Below are positions 7,247 through 13,106 of a stretch of 13,106 nucleotides of DNA, one piece after another (the stretch's first letter is position 1; each line of letters opens with the position of its first letter). A model generated the notes under the pieces. It searched no databases and was not told where the DNA came from. It saw nothing but the letters and a program-made list of their open reading frames with translations. This DNA comes from JACMLD01 sp040007355. GTDB taxonomy: Bacteria > Bacteroidota > Bacteroidia > Chitinophagales > Chitinophagaceae. The stretch is from positions 1 to 13,106 of the forward strand of contig JBDTVE010000095.1 of NCBI GenBank assembly GCA_040007355.1. The letters run 5' to 3'. The translations under genes and the position numbers were made by a program.

Positions 7247-8290
7247 ATGCCGGCTACATGTAAAAGAATAATGATTCTTTTTGTGTTGATGAGCTCCTCT
7301 ATTTTTTCGTTTGCGCAGGATCTTCATTTTTCACAATGGTTTAATTCCCCGCTTACTACCAACCCGGCCAATACTGGCTTTATACCAGATGCGGATTACC
7401 GGATTGGCGCCAATTACCGGAACCAGTGGGTAAGTGTTATGAATGCGCCCTATAAAACAATGAGTATTTGGGGCGATGCGCAGGTGCTCCGGGATCGAAT
7501 AGAAAATGGCTGGCTGGGGCTTGGCGGGGTCATTTTAAGGGATGTGGCCGGCAGCGGTAATCTGACCTCCACCCGGATATACGGTTCTCTTGCCTATCAT
7601 CAGCAAATTGGGTTGGGAAGCCTGGTAACAGCAGGTTTTAATGTGGGCTGGTCCAACAAAAGGGTAGACCCCACCCAGCTGAAATTCCCTGATCAGTTTA
7701 ACAAGGCCACGGGCTTTTTTGATGCAGGCGTGCCTTCTTCAGTGGTATTTAACAGTACGGCTATTAACTATCTCGATATACAGGCCGGCCTCAATTATGC
7801 TTACTTCCCTTCGGATAAAGTGTATATGAATGTGGGTCTTTCCATCCAGCATTTAAACCGTCCGCGCGAATCTTTCTTCGATAATGTTTCCGGTTATGAT
7901 AACCGGCTGGCACCCCGCTATATAGGGTTTGTAAATGGCAGCTTTAAGGCCAGTGACCTGGTAATTATAAACCCGATGGCCTATTATACCAACCAAGCCG
8001 GTGCCCATGAACTGGTAGGCGGACTGAACGCCAACTACAATCTTAGCGGCGACGGCGAAGTACAACTGGTGGGCGGCATTTATTATCGTACAGGCGATGC
8101 CGTTATACCCATGCTGGGCTTTCAATGGAAAATGCTGCGCATTAATTTTACCTACGATGTTACCATTTCAACCCTCAGCAACTATAACAATGCGCGGGGA
8201 GCGGTTGAATTTGCAGTGCTGAACCAGGGGTTCTATAGTCAGTACGATGGGAACCGGCGTCAGTCCTGGTGTCCCAGCTTCAAAAATTAG
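7247..8290 (+). CDS. PorP/SprF family type IX secretion outer-membrane protein
   Basis: A predicted outer-membrane beta-barrel of the PorP/SprF family; SprF is needed for secretion of the type B cargo SprB, and paralogues usually sit next to type B cargo genes, as here. The mature protein begins QDLHFSQWFNSPLT with NPANTGF and YRNQW following, all hallmarks of the family start, then alternating Gly/aromatic strands to the C-terminus. The signal peptide core is ILFVLMSSSIFSFAQ. The start is ambiguous. An ATG at 7151 has an A-rich upstream but adds 32 unusual residues. ATG 7247 gives MPATCKR before the core, which I prefer for its basic n-region. ATG 7271 is A-rich upstream but leaves no basic residue. 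Deleting one T (7261) would give a textbook MKRIMILFVL start from 7258. It ends 14 bp from the convergent recJ stop. Confidence 0.9.
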   Translation: MPATCKRIMILFVLMSSSIFSFAQDLHFSQWFNSPLTTNPANTGFIPDADYRIGANYRNQWVSVMNAPYKTMSIWGDAQVLRDRIENGWLGLGGVILRDVAGSGNLTSTRIYGSLAYHQQIGLGSLVTAGFNVGWSNKRVDPTQLKFPDQFNKATGFFDAGVPSSVVFNSTAINYLDIQAGLNYAYFPSDKVYMNVGLSIQHLNRPRESFFDNVSGYDNRLAPRYIGFVNGSFKASDLVIINPMAYYTNQAGAHELVGGLNANYNLSGDGEVQLVGGIYYRTGDAVIPMLGFQWKMLRINFTYDVTISTLSNYNNARGAVEFAVLNQGFYSQYDGNRRQSWCPSFKN

Positions 8291-8304
8291 GATCCAGCTA
8301 TTGG

Positions 8305-10014
8305 TCAATTTTCAGACAATTTGAAATCGATCACTTTCAACTGAAGGGTTTTGTTCCCGTTCCATTCATTTTCATCAATTGTAAAAACAATATCTACCGG
8401 GTGATTCAATTGCAGCAGGTGAAACTTTTCCGCCATACCAAAACCAATACCGCTGAATACAATATTTTTCTGTTGCAATGAAAATTTAATATGTTCCTCT
8501 TTTACTATTCTTGACCAGCCATTGTCCAGGAGTTGCCGTGTTATAAAAACAGGGCGCATATTGCCGGGACCAAAAGGCTCCATTTGCAAAATAATATTAT
8601 ACAATGATTGGTTAAGCTGAGAGAACTCAATTTCCGCGTCTATGATGATTTCGGGAACCAGCAGATGAGCGGGTATGGTGGACGCAATAACAGCTTCAAA
8701 TTTTCGGCTGAATGGTTCAACCTGTTCGGGTAAAAGAGTCATGCCAGCAGCGGCAAAATGGCCACCATAGCCAAGCAAATGTTCGCGGCAGGCATAAATA
8801 GCCTCATATAAATTAAAACCCGCCACGCTCCGTGCGCTTCCGGCAACCAGTTCCCCGCTTTTTGTAAGCACTACCGTGGGCCGGTAATAGGTTTCAATGA
8901 GCCGTGACGCAACAATACCCACCACGCCCTTATGCCAGTGAGGCTGAAAGACCACGGTTGATTTCCTGTTTACCAGTGCCGGGTTGTTACGGATAATGGC
9001 AAGGGCTTCTTCCGTAATATTGATATCCGCTTCTTTACGGTCCGTATTATCGCTGTGCAGCATAGCCGCGTATTCAAGCGCCCGCGTATAATCTTTTTCT
9101 ATAAACATTAAAACGGCTTTCCGGGCATCATCCATCCTGCCGGCGGCGTTTACCCGCGGCGCTATTACAAATACAAGATTGGTAGTATTCATAACGGGAT
9201 TTTTAAAACCGCTTAATTCAATAAGGGCTTTTATACCGATGCTGGGGTTTTCGTTTACTTTTTTCATGCCATGACTGGCAAGAATGCGGTTTTCACCCGT
9301 AATGGGTACTATATCCGCGGCAATAGCAGTAGCCACCAGGTCAAGAAAACAATAGTAATCTGCTTCCGGTATATTCAATTCCTTTGCAAGTGCGGTAATC
9401 AATTTGAATCCAACACCGCAACCGCATAACTCTTTAAACGGATAACCGCAATCCGTTTGTTTGGGGTTAAGAATGGCGGCGGCGGCGGGCAGGTCTTTTT
9501 CGGGCAGGTGATGATCGCAAATGATAAAGCTGATACCAAGTTCTTTGGCATACTGAACCAGGTCAACCGATTTTATTCCGCAGTCCAATGAAATGATAAG
9601 CGTAAAGCCATGGCCCCTGGCATAGTCAATTCCTTTTTTTGAAACACCATATCCCTCATGGTAGCGGTGAGGAATGTAGAAGTCGACCGCTGCGAGTGAA
9701 TAGATTTTTTGCAGAAACTGGTACATACAGGCAACAGCGGTGGTACCGTCTACATCGTAGTCTCCAAACACCAAGATTTTTTCTTTTTCGCGGATGGCCT
9801 CCAGGATCCGGTCAACGGCTTTCTGCATGTCTTTCATCAGCAGCGGGTCATGCAACTGATCCAGTTGCGGACGGAAATAATTCTTTGCTTCTTCAAAATT
9901 TCCAACAGATCTTTGTGCCAGTATATTGCAGATTACCGGGCTTATTTTCAGCGATTGCTCCAACCGGGCAGCTGTTTCCGCGAGGGCGGGCAGTATTTTC
10001 CATCTTTTCTGCAT
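8305..10014 (-). CDS. recJ: Single-stranded-DNA-specific exonuclease RecJ
   Basis: RecJ is a 5'-3' single-strand DNA exonuclease acting in RecF-pathway recombination, base excision and mismatch repair. The DHH phosphoesterase core is intact: GDYDVDG 84-90 (metal ligands), LDCG 143-146, DHH 167-169, and APRVNAAGRM 285-294. The DHHA1 region carries HWHKGVVGIVASRL 359-372, AGSARS 391-396 and GGHFAAAGM 417-425. The C-terminal ~110 residues match the position of the RecJ OB fold. At 569 residues it is normal family length, with an ATG at 10014 that opens directly into the expected N-terminal region (KRWKILP). It follows the prenyl synthase by 26 bp on the same strand with no terminator seen between them, so the two are probably co-transcribed. 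Confidence 0.97.
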   Translation of the reverse strand: MQKRWKILPALAETAARLEQSLKISPVICNILAQRSVGNFEEAKNYFRPQLDQLHDPLLMKDMQKAVDRILEAIREKEKILVFGDYDVDGTTAVACMYQFLQKIYSLAAVDFYIPHRYHEGYGVSKKGIDYARGHGFTLIISLDCGIKSVDLVQYAKELGISFIICDHHLPEKDLPAAAAILNPKQTDCGYPFKELCGCGVGFKLITALAKELNIPEADYYCFLDLVATAIAADIVPITGENRILASHGMKKVNENPSIGIKALIELSGFKNPVMNTTNLVFVIAPRVNAAGRMDDARKAVLMFIEKDYTRALEYAAMLHSDNTDRKEADINITEEALAIIRNNPALVNRKSTVVFQPHWHKGVVGIVASRLIETYYRPTVVLTKSGELVAGSARSVAGFNLYEAIYACREHLLGYGGHFAAAGMTLLPEQVEPFSRKFEAVIASTIPAHLLVPEIIIDAEIEFSQLNQSLYNIILQMEPFGPGNMRPVFITRQLLDNGWSRIVKEEHIKFSLQQKNIVFSGIGFGMAEKFHLLQLNHPVDIVFTIDENEWNGNKTLQLKVIDFKLSEN

Positions 10015-10040
10015 AAGGATAAGGTTATTAATAAGCGGCG

Positions 10041-11003
10041 CTAATATTTCCTGTCTGTTGTATACCTCACCAGTTCTTCCAGCGATTGACGTACGGGGGA
10101 ATCCTCAAACCCGTACAACAACTGCAGGGCCTTGTCGCGGTATTCTTCCATCTTTTGCTGGCTGTACCCGATGCCGCCGCTTTTTTTTACTACTTCAATG
10201 ACCTGGTTTACTTTTTCCTTACGGCGGTTCTCATTCTTGATGATGTAAATAAGTTCTTTTTTTTGACTGTTGCTGCAGGTATTGAGGGTATAAATAAGGG
10301 GCAGGGTCAATTTTTTTTCCCGGATATCGTTGCCGGTAGGCTTTCCAACGTCTTCGTTTCCATAGTCAAACAAATCATCCTTGATTTGAAAAGCAATGCC
10401 CACCCATTCCCCAAATTGTTTTAGTTTGGCCGTGATTGCCTGGTTCCGGCAGGTGGAGAAAGCGCCCGCCGCGCAGGAAGATGCCAGTAGGGAAGCAGTT
10501 TTGTTGCGGATGATTTCAAAATAAGTATCTTCTTGAAGGTTCAGGTTACGCGCCTTTTCAATTTGCAGCAGTTCTCCCTCGCTCATCTGTTTTACAGCGC
10601 CGGACAGGATCTTCAGTATCTCAAAATCATTGTTATCCAGCGACAATAAAAGTCCTTTTGACAATAAATAGTCGCCCACTAGCACCGCCACCTTATTTTT
10701 CCACAAGGCGTTAATGGAGAAGAATCCCCTACGCTCATACGATTCATCAACCACATCGTCGTGTACCAGAGTAGCGGTATGCAGCAGTTCCACTAGGGAG
10801 GCAGCCCGGTAAGTCTGGTCATTTACTTCCCCGGTTAATTTGGCGGAAAGCAATACAAACATGGGTCTCAGTTGTTTACCCTTCCGTTTTACAATATAGC
10901 GCATGATGGTATCCAGCAATGAAACATGGCTTTTTACTGATTCTTTGAAGACTTTTTCAAAGATTTCTAACTCATTTGCTATAACTGGAGGTGGAAACTT
11001 CAT
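10041..11003 (-). CDS. Long-chain trans-polyprenyl diphosphate synthase
   Basis: A 320-residue member of the trans-isoprenyl diphosphate synthase family, which condenses isopentenyl diphosphate onto an allylic primer. Both aspartate-rich motifs are intact: DDVVD at 82-86 and DDLFDY at 209-214. GKQLRP (42-47) is the usual diphosphate-binding motif and GKPTGNDIREKKLTLP lies near 220-235. The residue five positions before the first motif is a small Ala (77) and the next is Thr, which by family rules favours long products. In Bacteroidota the likely use is the menaquinone side chain, but chain length cannot be read from sequence. The protein has no membrane helix that I can identify. It is the upstream gene of a pair with recJ and diverges from the ompA-like gene. 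A candidate -7 box lies at 11083-11090. Confidence 0.93.
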   Translation of the reverse strand: MKFPPPVIANELEIFEKVFKESVKSHVSLLDTIMRYIVKRKGKQLRPMFVLLSAKLTGEVNDQTYRAASLVELLHTATLVHDDVVDESYERRGFFSINALWKNKVAVLVGDYLLSKGLLLSLDNNDFEILKILSGAVKQMSEGELLQIEKARNLNLQEDTYFEIIRNKTASLLASSCAAGAFSTCRNQAITAKLKQFGEWVGIAFQIKDDLFDYGNEDVGKPTGNDIREKKLTLPLIYTLNTCSNSQKKELIYIIKNENRRKEKVNQVIEVVKKSGGIGYSQQKMEEYRDKALQLLYGFEDSPVRQSLEELVRYTTDRKY

Positions 11004-11082
11004 TATATATCTGGAACCGGCAAATTACAATATTCAGGTTTTAAATACAGATTATGCAACTTTTTTAGCCTTTGCATTGTCT

Positions 11083-11090
11083 CAAAACTA
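11083..11090 (-). promoter_or_regulatory. Candidate -7 box for the prenyl synthase/recJ pair
   Basis: The minus strand reads TAGTTTTG, matching TAnnTTTG, about 80 nt upstream of the ATG at 11003. No TTG occurs at the correct -33 spacing. The 12-mer containing it (GTCTCAAAACTA on the plus strand, 11079-11090) also occurs at 1049-1060, ahead of the glycosyltransferase. Confidence 0.35.
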
Positions 11091-11093
11091 TGA

Positions 11094-11120
11094 AATGCAA
11101 CAATATGCACATTGTTCATT
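11094..11120. repeat. Interrupted inverted repeat between prenyl synthase and ompA-like promoters
   Basis: AACAAT (11099-11104) pairs with ATTGTT (11111-11116) across a 6-nt spacer. After a one-base offset (C at 11098), AATG (11094-11097) pairs with CATT (11117-11120), giving 10 paired positions. It lies 12 bp before the -33 element of the ompA-like gene and just upstream of the minus-strand -7 box, so a protein bound here could influence both directions. Confidence 0.4.
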
Positions 11121-11132
11121 CCTGAAAAAAAT

Positions 11133-11162
11133 TTGGTATATTTTAACTAAATGATATTTTTG
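11133..11162 (+). promoter_or_regulatory. Bacteroidota-type promoter of the ompA-like gene
   Basis: TTG at 11133-11135 is followed by exactly 19 nt and then TATTTTTG at 11155-11162, a full match to the TTG-N19-TAnnTTTG consensus recognised by the Bacteroidota primary sigma factor. Transcription would start near 11168-11170, giving a leader of about 45 nt to the ATG at 11213. This is the best promoter in the window and fits an abundant envelope protein. Confidence 0.75.
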
Positions 11163-11212
11163 CACGAGCAATGGTATTTTGTATTCGTATTAAATCTTCA
11201 TAAAAATCAGTT

Positions 11213-12889
11213 ATGGCAAGCAAAAAGAACGTTTTTTTATCAGGCATAATATGCCTCTTTGCGTCAGCCTCGTTTGCGCAGGTGCAGACAGGGTACGATG
11301 TAAGGGATTCTTCTCTGATACCAGCCTCCAGGCAACCACAACACAATGAATTTTTAAATAATGCTTACCCCTTTCCGGCCAAGCCACGTAACCAATGGGA
11401 AATTGGCGTTAAAGGCGGAATTTCAAGTGTAGCTGGTGATGTTCGGTCTGTTTTACCGACCGGAGGTTTTGGAATTCATGTAAGAAAGGCATTGGGATAT
11501 GTTTTTTCATTGCGTGCAGAATATACCTGGAACAGGGCAAGAGGCCTCAACTGGAGCGCTTCCAGCGGCTATACCAGGAACCCATCATGGCTGGGTGCCG
11601 GTTATACACCTGGTGTTGACAAGGTTTTTTACAATTACAAAACAACCGTGCAGGATCTTAGTTTGCAAGGAGTTGTAACATTGAACAACATTCGTTTCCA
11701 CAAAGCTAAAACAGGATTTAACCTGTATGCGTTTGGTGGTATTGGGGGTTCTATCTATGATACCTGGATAAATGCAAAAGATGCCGCGGGGGCTCCTTAT
11801 AAGGCGCTCTTCAATGGTACGGCTTCCGGCACTTATTCAAACCGCAAGGATGTTAAGAAAACATTGAAAGCAGGCATGGACAAATCTTACGAAACCCATG
11901 CTGAGGTAGATCCTTTGCAGCCTAAAGTATTTGGAAAATCGTTCAAACCGTCTTTCCAGATAGGCGTTGGTATGGCATTTAAACTTTCCAATAAATTCAA
12001 CCTTGCTATTGAAGAACGGTTTACCGCCGTTAAAACAGATTTGCTGGATGGTCAGCAGTGGCAGGAAAATACCTATGTTCCGGGCGGTGGTGGCTCGGTA
12101 GGTGTTAATGTACCTGCTCAAACAAGAGATTTTGATTCTTATAATTTTTTCTCTATTGGTCTTAATTATAATCTCGGTAAAAAAGCTGTTGAGCCGTTAT
12201 GGTGGGCAAATCCATTGGACTATGCCTACAACGAAATCAATGCTCCCCGTCACATGAAACTGCCAAAACCCGTTTTGGATGATGCAGATGGCGATGGCGT
12301 AACTGACCAGTTCGACCACGAACCCAACACACCTGCTGGTGCACCTGTTGATACTCACGGTGTTAGCAGGGATACCGATGGCGATGGCGTACCGGATATA
12401 AAAGACAAGGAACTGATTACTCCAACACAGTGCCAGCCGGTAGATGCTGATGGAGTTGGTAAATGTCCGCCTCCTGCATGCTGCACAGAACTGAACGCCA
12501 AAATAGATAGCATGATGATCAGAAAAGCAGGTTGTGGCATTGGTGATTTGCCAAGTGTTTCATTTGCAGGCCGTTCTGTAAGCTTAAGCAAAGATGCTCA
12601 GGCAGTTTTGGCGGGCGTTTCTTCAAAAATGCGCGACAATCCCAATTGCAAAGTTGCCGTAAGCGGATATGGCGAAAGCAATAAAGCTGCACAGCAATTG
12701 AGCTGGGATAGGGTAAATGCAGTTATCAAATACCTGGTAGAAAAAGAAGGTATCAGCGAAGACCGCTTTATCTTCAAATATGCCCAGGGAGAAGGCGACA
12801 GCAATACGGTTGACCTGAAAGACGGAACCGGTGAAGAAGGTCCTAACACAGTGCCTGCCCCTCACCCAAATCTCAGAAGAAAGAAATAA
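11213..12889 (+). CDS. OmpA family protein with thrombospondin type 3 repeats
   Basis: A 558-residue outer-membrane protein. Residues 1-23 are a Sec signal peptide (MASKKN, hydrophobic core, FAQ). From W62 (WEIGVKGGI) to about 323 the alternating pattern and paired strand ends such as FFSIGLNYNLG suggest a beta-barrel. Asp-rich calcium-binding thrombospondin type 3 repeats follow: ADGDGVTDQFD near 358-368 and DTDGDGVPD near 387-395, joining barrel to periplasmic domain. A Cys-rich linker (CPPPACC) precedes an OmpA-like domain from about 446 (LPSVSFAGRSV) to 536, with LSWDRVNAVIKYL matching the conserved LS-x-x-R helix. The usual Thr-Asp at the peptidoglycan site is replaced by GYGES, so cell-wall binding is less certain. 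The likely role is outer-membrane/cell-wall structure. It has its own strong promoter and terminator, and so is probably monocistronic. Confidence 0.9.
   Translation: MASKKNVFLSGIICLFASASFAQVQTGYDVRDSSLIPASRQPQHNEFLNNAYPFPAKPRNQWEIGVKGGISSVAGDVRSVLPTGGFGIHVRKALGYVFSLRAEYTWNRARGLNWSASSGYTRNPSWLGAGYTPGVDKVFYNYKTTVQDLSLQGVVTLNNIRFHKAKTGFNLYAFGGIGGSIYDTWINAKDAAGAPYKALFNGTASGTYSNRKDVKKTLKAGMDKSYETHAEVDPLQPKVFGKSFKPSFQIGVGMAFKLSNKFNLAIEERFTAVKTDLLDGQQWQENTYVPGGGGSVGVNVPAQTRDFDSYNFFSIGLNYNLGKKAVEPLWWANPLDYAYNEINAPRHMKLPKPVLDDADGDGVTDQFDHEPNTPAGAPVDTHGVSRDTDGDGVPDIKDKELITPTQCQPVDADGVGKCPPPACCTELNAKIDSMMIRKAGCGIGDLPSVSFAGRSVSLSKDAQAVLAGVSSKMRDNPNCKVAVSGYGESNKAAQQLSWDRVNAVIKYLVEKEGISEDRFIFKYAQGEGDSNTVDLKDGTGEEGPNTVPAPHPNLRRKK
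12287..12391 (+). repeat. Direct repeat encoding thrombospondin type 3 calcium-binding motifs
   Basis: The 15-mer GATGGCGATGGCGTA occurs at 12287-12301 and again at 12377-12391, exactly 90 nt (30 codons) apart and in frame. Each encodes the Asp-Gly-Asp-Gly-Val core of a calcium-binding repeat in the OmpA-family protein, so it is a coding repeat. Confidence 0.8.
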
Positions 12890-12903
12890 ATTCACAGCTT
12901 AAT

Positions 12904-12942
12904 AATTATAAAGCCCTCCCCATCCGGGAGGGTTTTATAATT
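12904..12942 (+). terminator. Strong hairpin terminator after the ompA-like gene
   Basis: The stem pairs 12904-12920 with 12926-12942 around a 5-nt loop. The core CCCTCCC/GGGAGGG is perfect, extended by an A/T-rich outer stem with one G-U pair, for 17 bp in all. The T-rich run after the GC core is TTTT then TATAATTT. It begins 14 nt after the stop codon and would stop transcription before the downstream lipoprotein gene. Because the lower stem is A-rich on the left, it may also act in the opposite direction. Confidence 0.85.
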
Positions 12943-13001
12943 TCCTTAACTACAAGCTTTTGGAAGGCTGATATTTTCCTTTCATTTTTGCTTAAATCAA
13001 T

Positions 13002-13009
13002 TAACTTTG
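13002..13009 (+). promoter_or_regulatory. Candidate -7 box for the downstream lipoprotein gene
   Basis: TAACTTTG matches TAnnTTTG. A TTG lies at 12988-12990, but the spacing is only 11 nt, too short for a normal -33 element. The box ends 9 nt before the ATG, so the transcript would have an extremely short leader. Confidence 0.4.
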
Positions 13010-13018
13010 CCCACCTTT

Positions 13019-13106
13019 ATGAGGATACCAGCAGCACTGATTATTATTTGTTTCGGATTCACGGCTTGTTCCGGTTTCAGTAAAGTACAGAAAAGCAAGG
13101 ATTACG
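13019..13106 (+). CDS. bamD: Outer-membrane lipoprotein, probable BamD, N-terminal fragment
   Basis: The ATG at 13019 opens a frame that runs off the window (29 complete codons). It begins Met-Arg, has a hydrophobic core (ALIIICFGF) and a lipobox-like FTAC with the acylated Cys at residue 17, so it is a lipoprotein exported by Sec and cleaved by signal peptidase II. The next residues, SGFSKVQKSKDY, resemble the beginning of BamD in Bacteroidota, where a Lys-Val-x-Lys-Ser-x-Asp-Tyr stretch precedes the TPR repeats; BamD is part of the beta-barrel assembly machine. The TPR region is outside the window, so the identity is inferred from about 12 residues. It lies after the terminator of the ompA-like gene and so starts its own transcription unit. 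Confidence 0.55.
   Translation, partial: MRIPAALIIICFGFTACSGFSKVQKSKDY

Noticed and set aside
9639..10201. Several overlapping plus-strand open frames of 91-125 codons
   Set aside because: They are antisense to recJ and the prenyl synthase, whose motifs are intact, and show no recognisable protein features.
1..13106. Search for CRISPR, tRNA/rRNA, insertion sequences, attachment sites, toxin-antitoxin or defence genes
   Set aside because: No regularly spaced repeats, transposase motifs, cloverleaf-like sequences or terminal repeats were seen; the gene content is ordinary chromosomal.

Overview
The window looks like chromosomal DNA from a Bacteroidota bacterium, most plausibly a Chitinophagaceae-type genus. 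It carries a type IX secretion (T9SS) cargo protein with a gliding-motility-type C-terminal domain and a PorP/SprF-family protein. Several starts are preceded by the Bacteroidota promoter signature (TTG-N19-TAnnTTTG), and start sites tend to be A-rich rather than Shine-Dalgarno-led. GC content is moderate and looks even; I see no mobile element, CRISPR array, tRNA or rRNA.

Layout: (1) On the minus strand at the left edge lie the N-terminus of a probable RDD-family membrane protein (cut by the window) and, upstream of it, a family-2 glycosyltransferase. (2) Diverging from these is recG (plus strand). The short divergent region holds a perfect 10-bp inverted repeat between two -7 boxes. (3) After recG comes a 1233-residue secreted protein with an N-terminal DUF7948-like region, SBBP-type propeller repeats, four PKD-like domains and a type B T9SS sorting domain. 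A PorP/SprF-family outer-membrane protein follows on the same strand, the usual arrangement for a T9SS cargo and its dedicated partner. (4) Converging on porP with only 14 bp between stops is a minus-strand pair: a long-chain polyprenyl diphosphate synthase followed by recJ. (5) Diverging from the prenyl synthase is an OmpA-family protein with beta-barrel, thrombospondin type 3 (calcium-binding) repeats and an atypical OmpA-like domain. It has the best promoter in the window and ends in a strong hairpin terminator. (6) The right edge cuts a lipoprotein gene whose first 29 codons resemble Bacteroidota BamD.

Two themes stand out. One is cell-envelope export and biogenesis: T9SS cargo with PorP/SprF, an OmpA protein, a probable BamD, a glycosyltransferase and the prenyl carrier/quinone side-chain synthase. 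The other is DNA recombination and repair: RecG and RecJ, on opposite strands and not in one operon. I see no clearly undescribed multi-gene system. The items most worth a second look are the two inverted repeats in the divergent promoters, the cargo/PorP pair, the disrupted-looking start of the PorP gene, and the OmpA domain lacking the usual peptidoglycan-contacting aspartate.
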